DNA of 16,633 nucleotides from assembly GCA_038237665.1 (NCBI GenBank), contig JBBRYK010000062.1, positions 1 through 16,633 on the forward strand, read 5' to 3'. A model generated the notes under the pieces. The model saw only the letters and a program-made list of their open reading frames with translations, ran no database searches and was not told the origin of the DNA. The translations under genes and the position numbers were made by a program. Position 1 is the stretch's first letter. Each line of letters opens with the position of its first letter. This DNA comes from JBBRYK01 sp038237665 (GTDB taxonomy: Bacteria; Actinomycetota; Thermoleophilia; Gaiellales; Gaiellaceae). Shown piece after piece: positions 12,785 to 16,633 of this stretch.

Positions 12785-14158
12785 ATGAGCGACGAGCTGC
12801 GGAGGCGGTTCCCCGACCGCGACGAGATCGCGACAGTCCGCGTTGAGGCCGAAGAGCTCGAGCCCGGCGCCGAGGGAGGGGAGACACGGCGCGTCGCCGG
12901 GCGCGTCATGGCGCGACGCGGCCACGGCAAGCTCGTCTTCCTCGATCTAGTCGACCGCTCCGGCCGCATCCAGCTGCTGTGCGAGGAAGGCCGGGCCGGG
13001 CCGGTCGACCTCGACCTCGGTGACATCGTCGCCGCGGTCGGACCGCCTACGCGCACGCGCCGGGGGGAGCCCTCCCTCGCCGTCGACGAGCTCGAGCTCC
13101 TCGCGAAGATCCGGCGGCCGCTTCCGGACACGTTCCACGGCGTCACCGACGTCGAGACCCGCTACCGGCAGCGCTACCTCGACCTGCTGATGAACGAGGA
13201 GACACGGGAGCGCTTCCTCACGCGGACGCGGATCGTCTCGGCCGTTCGCCGCTATCTCGACGCACACGGCTTCGTGGAGGTCGAGACTCCCGTGCTCCAG
13301 CCGCGCTACGGCGGCGCGGCGGCACGGCCCTTCGTCACTCATCACAACGAGCTCGACCAGGACCTCTACCTGCGGATCGCGACCGAGCTCTACCTGAAGC
13401 GACTGATCGTCGGCGGCCTCGAACGGGTCTACGAGCTGGGCAAGGACTTCCGCAACGAGGGCGTCTCCTACAAGCGGAATCCCGAGTTCACCATGGTCGA
13501 GTGGTACGAGGCCTATGCTGACTACCAGGACACGATGGCCCGGATCGAGGACCTGATCTCGACCGTCGCCCGGGAGGTGGTCGGAGATACCAAGGTGCGG
13601 TTTCGCGAACATGAGATCGACCTCGCTCTACCCTGGAAGCGGTTGTCCTTCGTCGAGTCGCTCGAGGAGCACGGGCTCTGGCTTCGGGGAGCCGACGAGC
13701 TCCGGACAGCCCTCGAGGCGAAGTCGGTCGACACGAGCGAGAACCGCGACTGGCCGCAGCTGATCGACCACGCGTTCAGCCATTTCGTCGAGCCGAGCCT
13801 GATCCAGCCGACGATCGTCTACGACTACCCGCTCGAGATCTCGCCGTTCGCCCGGGCGAAGCCCGACGACCCGACCGTGGTCGAGCGCTTCGAGTACTTC
13901 GCGGGCGGGATGGAGCTCGGCAACGCGTTCACGGAGCTCAACGAGGCCGAGGAGCAGGCAACCCGCTTCGAGCTCCAGCAGCAGCTCGCCGAGGGCGAGC
14001 CGGGCGACCCCGACTACGTCGAGGCGCTCTCGTACGGCATGCCGCCGACCGGCGGGCTCGGCCTGGGCATCGACCGGCTGACCATGCTGCTCACGGGCGC
14101 GGACACGATCCGTGACGTAGTTCTTTTCCCGGCGCTCCGCGAACCGAAGAAGGGCTAG
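12785..14158 (+). CDS. lysS: Class II lysyl-tRNA synthetase
   Basis: Charges tRNA-Lys with lysine in the cytosol. At 457 residues it is shorter than the usual 490-510, the difference being mostly a missing N-terminal helix and a compact OB-fold (about 18-110). Recognisable parts: the LysRS linker ETRYRQRYLDLL (124-135), motif 1 around GFVEVETPVLQPRYGG (162-177), motif 2 FRNEGVSYKRNPEFTMVEW (222-240), GGMELGNAFTELN (374-386) and motif 3 GLGLGIDRLTMLL (424-436), ending RDVVLFPALREP. Motif 2 has KRNPEFT where many enzymes have HNPEFT. The ATG is 7 bases after a TAGACT box. lysS closes the conserved neighbourhood. Annotation as LysRS rather than a paralogue rests on the intact tRNA-binding OB domain. 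Confidence 0.95.
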   Translation: MSDELRRRFPDRDEIATVRVEAEELEPGAEGGETRRVAGRVMARRGHGKLVFLDLVDRSGRIQLLCEEGRAGPVDLDLGDIVAAVGPPTRTRRGEPSLAVDELELLAKIRRPLPDTFHGVTDVETRYRQRYLDLLMNEETRERFLTRTRIVSAVRRYLDAHGFVEVETPVLQPRYGGAAARPFVTHHNELDQDLYLRIATELYLKRLIVGGLERVYELGKDFRNEGVSYKRNPEFTMVEWYEAYADYQDTMARIEDLISTVAREVVGDTKVRFREHEIDLALPWKRLSFVESLEEHGLWLRGADELRTALEAKSVDTSENRDWPQLIDHAFSHFVEPSLIQPTIVYDYPLEISPFARAKPDDPTVVERFEYFAGGMELGNAFTELNEAEEQATRFELQQQLAEGEPGDPDYVEALSYGMPPTGGLGLGIDRLTMLLTGADTIRDVVLFPALREPKKG

Positions 14159-14229
14159 CGTCGGAGGCGGCGATCGAACGCCGAGACCACGCGCTGAGCC
14201 GCCTGTATCGCGACGGCACGCCGCCGCCG

Positions 14230-14418
14230 ATGGTAGTGGTCCGCTCACGCGCGCCTGAGATTACGGATACCACTCCGCCGGGCCTCGAAACGCTGGCGTT
14301 GGCCCGAGGGCCGGTCGGTGAGGCCGCCCTGGCCTCGGGAAAGCTGGCCTGGACACTCCGGCAACGGCTGCGCCGGGCCAGGCGGAGGCGGCCGCTGGCA
14401 GAGGAGGCGGGCGAATGA
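14230..14418 (+). CDS. Short hypothetical ORF coupled to the acetyltransferase gene; start uncertain
   Basis: The ORF gives 62 residues from ATG 14230, ending in a basic RQRLRRARRRR stretch and AEEAGE. Its TGA overlaps the next ATG as ATGA, which argues for real, coupled translation. The ATG has no ribosome binding site. The same frame stays open upstream to 14116 with plausible coding sequence (AAIERRDHALSRLYRDGTPP) but without ATG, GTG or TTG. An unusual ATC at 14173, 5 bases after GGAGG (14163-14167), would add about 19 residues. I do not recognise it. It may be a short regulatory or structural partner, or the 3' remnant of a longer gene. Confidence 0.5.
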   Translation: MVVVRSRAPEITDTTPPGLETLALARGPVGEAALASGKLAWTLRQRLRRARRRRPLAEEAGE

Positions 14419-15464
14419 GCGCCCCCGAGGCTCCTCTCGTGGTCGCCGACTCGCTCGACGCTCTCCGGCCGGGCTGGCCGGAGCTCGCCGAACGAACCGG
14501 CAACGTGTTCGCCACGTGGGAGTGGCTGTCGACCTGGTGGCGGCACTTCGGCCGCAACGGGCAGCTGATCGCCGGCCGCGTCGAAGCCGACGACGGTGGT
14601 CCTGCGGTGATTCTTCCGGTCTACCGCAGCCGTCTGGGAGCGCTCACCGTGCTGCGCTTTCTCGGCCACGGCCCGAGCGACAGGCTGGGTCCGATCTACG
14701 CGCCGGGAGCGCGGGCGACGGCGGCAGTGGCCCTGCGTCGCCTGCTCGCCGACAGCAAATGGCAGCTCTTCGTCGGCGACCAGCTTCCCGCCGACGAGCA
14801 CTGGGAGCGGCAGGTGGACGGCCGCGTCCTGGAGACGGCCGGCAACCCCCTTCTCCGGCTCGACGGGCTCACCTGGCCCGACTTCCTGGCCTCGGTGAGC
14901 AAGAACCTGCGCGACCAAATCGGGCGCTTCGAGCGCAGGCTCGCGCGCGACCACGAGCTGACCTATCGACTCACGGAAGATCCGGTGCGACTCCAGGACG
15001 ATCTCGACCTCCTGTTCGCCCTCCACGGAAGGCGCTGGAGCGGAGAGCGGTCGTCGTTCGGTGGGCCGAACGAGGCCTTCCATCGCGACTTCGCCGTGTT
15101 GGCACTGGAGCGTGGCTGGCTCCGGCTCTGGTTCCTCGAGCTCGACGGCCGGCCGGTTGCGGCCTGGTACGGCCTGCGCTATGCCGGGACGGACTCGTAC
15201 TACCAGGCCGGTCGCGACCCGGAGTTCGATCGTCAGTCGGTCGGCTTCGTGCTTCTCATGCACTCACTTCGCGAGGCGATGGCCGACGGGATGAGCGAGT
15301 ACCGCTTCCTGCGTGGAGGCGAGCCGTTCAAGTACCGCTTCGCGACCGACGATGCCGGCCTGGCCACGATCGCCGTAGGGCGCGGGGCGGTCGGAGCGGC
15401 CGCGCTCGCGGTCGCGCAGCGCCTGCGCAGGCGCGCCGGAGCTGCCGCTCCTACGCGGGCTTGA
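14415..15464 (+). CDS. BioF2/CelD-type GNAT acetyltransferase
   Basis: Predicted N-acyltransferase of 349 residues, in the GNAT-fold group that includes CelD/BcsL and FemAB-like enzymes. Typical parts are the N-terminal NVFATWEWLSTWWRHFG (30-46), ILPVYRSRLG (66-75), the basic helix KNLRDQIGRFERRLARD (163-179) after a central domain, LDGRPVAAWYGLRY (243-256), YYQAGRDPEFDRQSVG (262-277) and the end pattern EYRFLRGGEPFKYRF (295-309), which is characteristic of CelD. Such enzymes often act in cell envelope or exopolysaccharide synthesis, which fits the kinase-like gene next door, but no acceptor can be named. The ATG overlaps the stop of the preceding small ORF (ATGA). There is no signal peptide, so it is probably cytosolic. 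Confidence 0.85.
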   Translation: MSAPEAPLVVADSLDALRPGWPELAERTGNVFATWEWLSTWWRHFGRNGQLIAGRVEADDGGPAVILPVYRSRLGALTVLRFLGHGPSDRLGPIYAPGARATAAVALRRLLADSKWQLFVGDQLPADEHWERQVDGRVLETAGNPLLRLDGLTWPDFLASVSKNLRDQIGRFERRLARDHELTYRLTEDPVRLQDDLDLLFALHGRRWSGERSSFGGPNEAFHRDFAVLALERGWLRLWFLELDGRPVAAWYGLRYAGTDSYYQAGRDPEFDRQSVGFVLLMHSLREAMADGMSEYRFLRGGEPFKYRFATDDAGLATIAVGRGAVGAAALAVAQRLRRRAGAAAPTRA

Positions 15465-15550
15465 GCGCGACCAGCTGGCCTGGCGAACGCGACCGCCAGA
15501 AGGCTGACCACGAGCACCGTGATGCCTGCCGGTCTCTTACCGCCGCACAC
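15465..15550 (-). pseudogene. Possible signal-peptide remnant of a lost secreted protein gene
   Basis: On the minus strand a GTG at 15550 has a GGGAGG ribosome binding site 6 bases upstream (15557-15562). It encodes a good Sec signal peptide: a KRP n-region, a hydrophobic ITVLVVSLLAVAFA core and a GRAQA cleavage-like site. The frame then runs antisense into the acetyltransferase gene and becomes low-complexity basic sequence. It therefore looks like the 5' end of a gene whose body was lost, but chance cannot be excluded over 29 codons. Confidence 0.3.
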
Positions 15551-15581
15551 TCTGTTCCTCCCGCTCCCAGGACTCCCGTGC

Positions 15582-15597
15582 GACCCCGAAAGGGGTC
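15582..15597. terminator. Hairpin between two convergent genes
   Basis: GACCCC-GAAA-GGGGTC is a 6-bp stem with a GNRA-type loop on the plus strand. It lies between the convergent acetyltransferase and kinase-like genes, 14 bases after the stop of the latter. There is no T run; the terminator role is inferred from position. Confidence 0.4.
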
Positions 15598-15611
15598 ACC
15601 CAACCGCGGAC

Positions 15612-16633
15612 TCAGTGGAGGGCGATTCGCGTGCGACTCACAATCCCTCGAACGATTGAGCTCACCGGCGCCGTTGCGTCGAGGACGAGCACGTCGCCGA
15701 GCCGCTCGGCCAGCTGGAGATAGCGCTTTCGCTCGGCCTCCAACTCGTCGGCCGTGTGCTCCGGCTTCCGCTCGGCCATGACGGCTCCGGGCGCGTCCAG
15801 GAGAACCAGCACATCGGGCCGCGGGGCGCCGCGGGCCAGGATCGCGAGCCTGATCCGTGCGAGCAGGCCCGGCCGCGCCGGACGCTCCAGGAGTGCGTCG
15901 TAGGTGTGCCGGTCGAGCACGATCACCCGTCCGCGAAGCCGGTGGCGCAGGATCTGCGCCCTCGTCGTTGCGAGCCAGACCAGGCGCGCAGGGAGTCGGA
16001 GGATGCCCGGCCCGCGAAAGCGCGTCTTCGGCGAGTAGAGACCGAGATACAGCCGCCGGACGCGGTGAAACGGAAAGGCCTGCTCGAGCGCGTCGGACAC
16101 GGTCGATTTCCCGGCTCCGTCGGGACCGAGCAGCGCGACGGTCCTACCACGGGCGCGAAACGGGACCAGGAGCGGGGTGAGCCTGAGCAGTGCCGCGCCG
16201 ACCGCCCTCCGCCGCGCTCCCTGAAGCGGTCGGCGTCTCCACCAGCGGGAGGCGAGGCGGGGCGCGAACCGGGTCAGGTCGTCCCAGCGGCCGTCCCGGG
16301 CCGCGTCGACGACGCGCGCGGCGTCGAGCGGCGCCGCCTTTGCGAGCGGGCTCTCCGGTGTGGCCTCGGCCGCCTTCTCGGTCAGTGCTGCAGCGTGGCG
16401 CGGAGGAATGTCCCCGCGGTCGAGCAGGCAGTGCAGGAGCAGCGCCCAGAAGGCGTCGTCGCCCGCGAGCGTCCGGATCGGGCCGAACTTCCCGGCGCGC
16501 GCGAGCAGCGGGCCTTCGGCCCGGGTCCCGAACGCCTGGTAGGGGCCGAACGCCAGCTCGGTGACCACGTCGAGCTTGATCCAGGTCCCGTCCTGCACGT
16601 CGAAGCCCAGATAGAAGCGGTGCGTCCCGTGCC
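15612..16633 (-). CDS. P-loop thymidylate kinase-like protein with N-terminal nucleotidyltransferase-like region (5' end missing)
   Basis: The gene continues beyond the window; 339 residues are present if read from base 16631 (HGTHRFYLGFDVQDGTW). The first part, with WIKLDVVTELAFG, DAFWALLLHCLLDRG and following helices, resembles the nucleotidyltransferase-like region often fused to such kinases. The second part has Walker A GPDGAGKST, LDRHTYDALLERP (like the DR motif of thymidylate kinases), PDVLVLLDAP and a LID-like RKPEHTADELEAERKRY. Proteins of this type occur in polysaccharide and envelope clusters, and a role in dTMP synthesis is unlikely. The GTG at 16598 is only an internal codon, because coding sequence with the same character continues upstream of it. 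It converges on the acetyltransferase gene. Confidence 0.8.
   Translation of the reverse strand, partial: HGTHRFYLGFDVQDGTWIKLDVVTELAFGPYQAFGTRAEGPLLARAGKFGPIRTLAGDDAFWALLLHCLLDRGDIPPRHAAALTEKAAEATPESPLAKAAPLDAARVVDAARDGRWDDLTRFAPRLASRWWRRRPLQGARRRAVGAALLRLTPLLVPFRARGRTVALLGPDGAGKSTVSDALEQAFPFHRVRRLYLGLYSPKTRFRGPGILRLPARLVWLATTRAQILRHRLRGRVIVLDRHTYDALLERPARPGLLARIRLAILARGAPRPDVLVLLDAPGAVMAERKPEHTADELEAERKRYLQLAERLGDVLVLDATAPVSSIVRGIVSRTRIALH

Noticed and set aside
14318..15781. 487-codon open frame on the plus strand
   Set aside because: It overlaps the acetyltransferase gene in another frame, and its arginine-rich composition shows no motifs.

Overview
The window looks like chromosomal DNA from a high-GC actinobacterium. 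GC-rich codon use, frequent GTG starts, a DUF2469 protein and the gene order ftsH - folP - folB - folK - coaX - dusB/greA - lysS all point that way. A deep-branching class such as Thermoleophilia is my best guess, but it is an inference from overall resemblance and no 16S or marker search was possible. The backbone matches the conserved ftsH-fol-coaX-lysS neighbourhood known from mycobacteria and, with dusB, from Bacillus. Here it is spread out by inserted genes, and folE and panC/panD are not present.

Layout. 1-1258: 3' part of ftsH. 1328-3261: a tandemly duplicated membrane protein, then (minus strand) an oxidoreductase of the 3-hydroxyisobutyrate dehydrogenase family with an apparent in-frame internal deletion, and a DUF4234 membrane protein. 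3337-4505: folP and folB, translationally coupled. 4480-6099 (minus): a secreted S8 protease whose 3' end overlaps folB. 6130-7799: folK, a DUF2469 protein, a SnoaL-like protein and a small zinc-finger-like protein. 7827-8576: coaX. 8566-11463 (minus): dusB directly followed by a bacillopeptidase F-like S8 protease with a Calx-beta domain, whose 3' end overlaps coaX. 11579-12052: greA, behind a good promoter and a terminator-like leader. 12053-12429: gene-free stretch with hairpins and a 12-bp tandem repeat. 12430-14158: a 95-aa protein and lysS. 14230-15464: a small ORF coupled to a CelD/BioF2-type acetyltransferase. 15465-16633 (minus): a possible signal-peptide remnant and the 3' part of a P-loop kinase-like protein.

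Function. folP, folB and folK are three consecutive activities of tetrahydrofolate synthesis. coaX starts coenzyme A synthesis. lysS, dusB and greA serve translation, tRNA modification and transcription. FtsH is membrane-protein quality control. The two S8 proteases are exported and unrelated to these pathways. Several genes (folP, the first S8 gene, DUF2469, coaX, lysS, probably dusB and folK) have a TANNNT-like -10 box 6 to 10 bases before the start codon and no Shine-Dalgarno, so they are probably transcribed as leaderless mRNAs. Others (membrane protein, DUF4234, greA, the 95-aa gene, SnoaL) have clear ribosome binding sites.

No CRISPR, tRNA, rRNA, transposase or defence system was seen. 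The most interesting signals are the greA leader terminator, the deleted dehydrogenase, the 12-bp palindromic tandem repeat and the insertion pattern of the two proteases.
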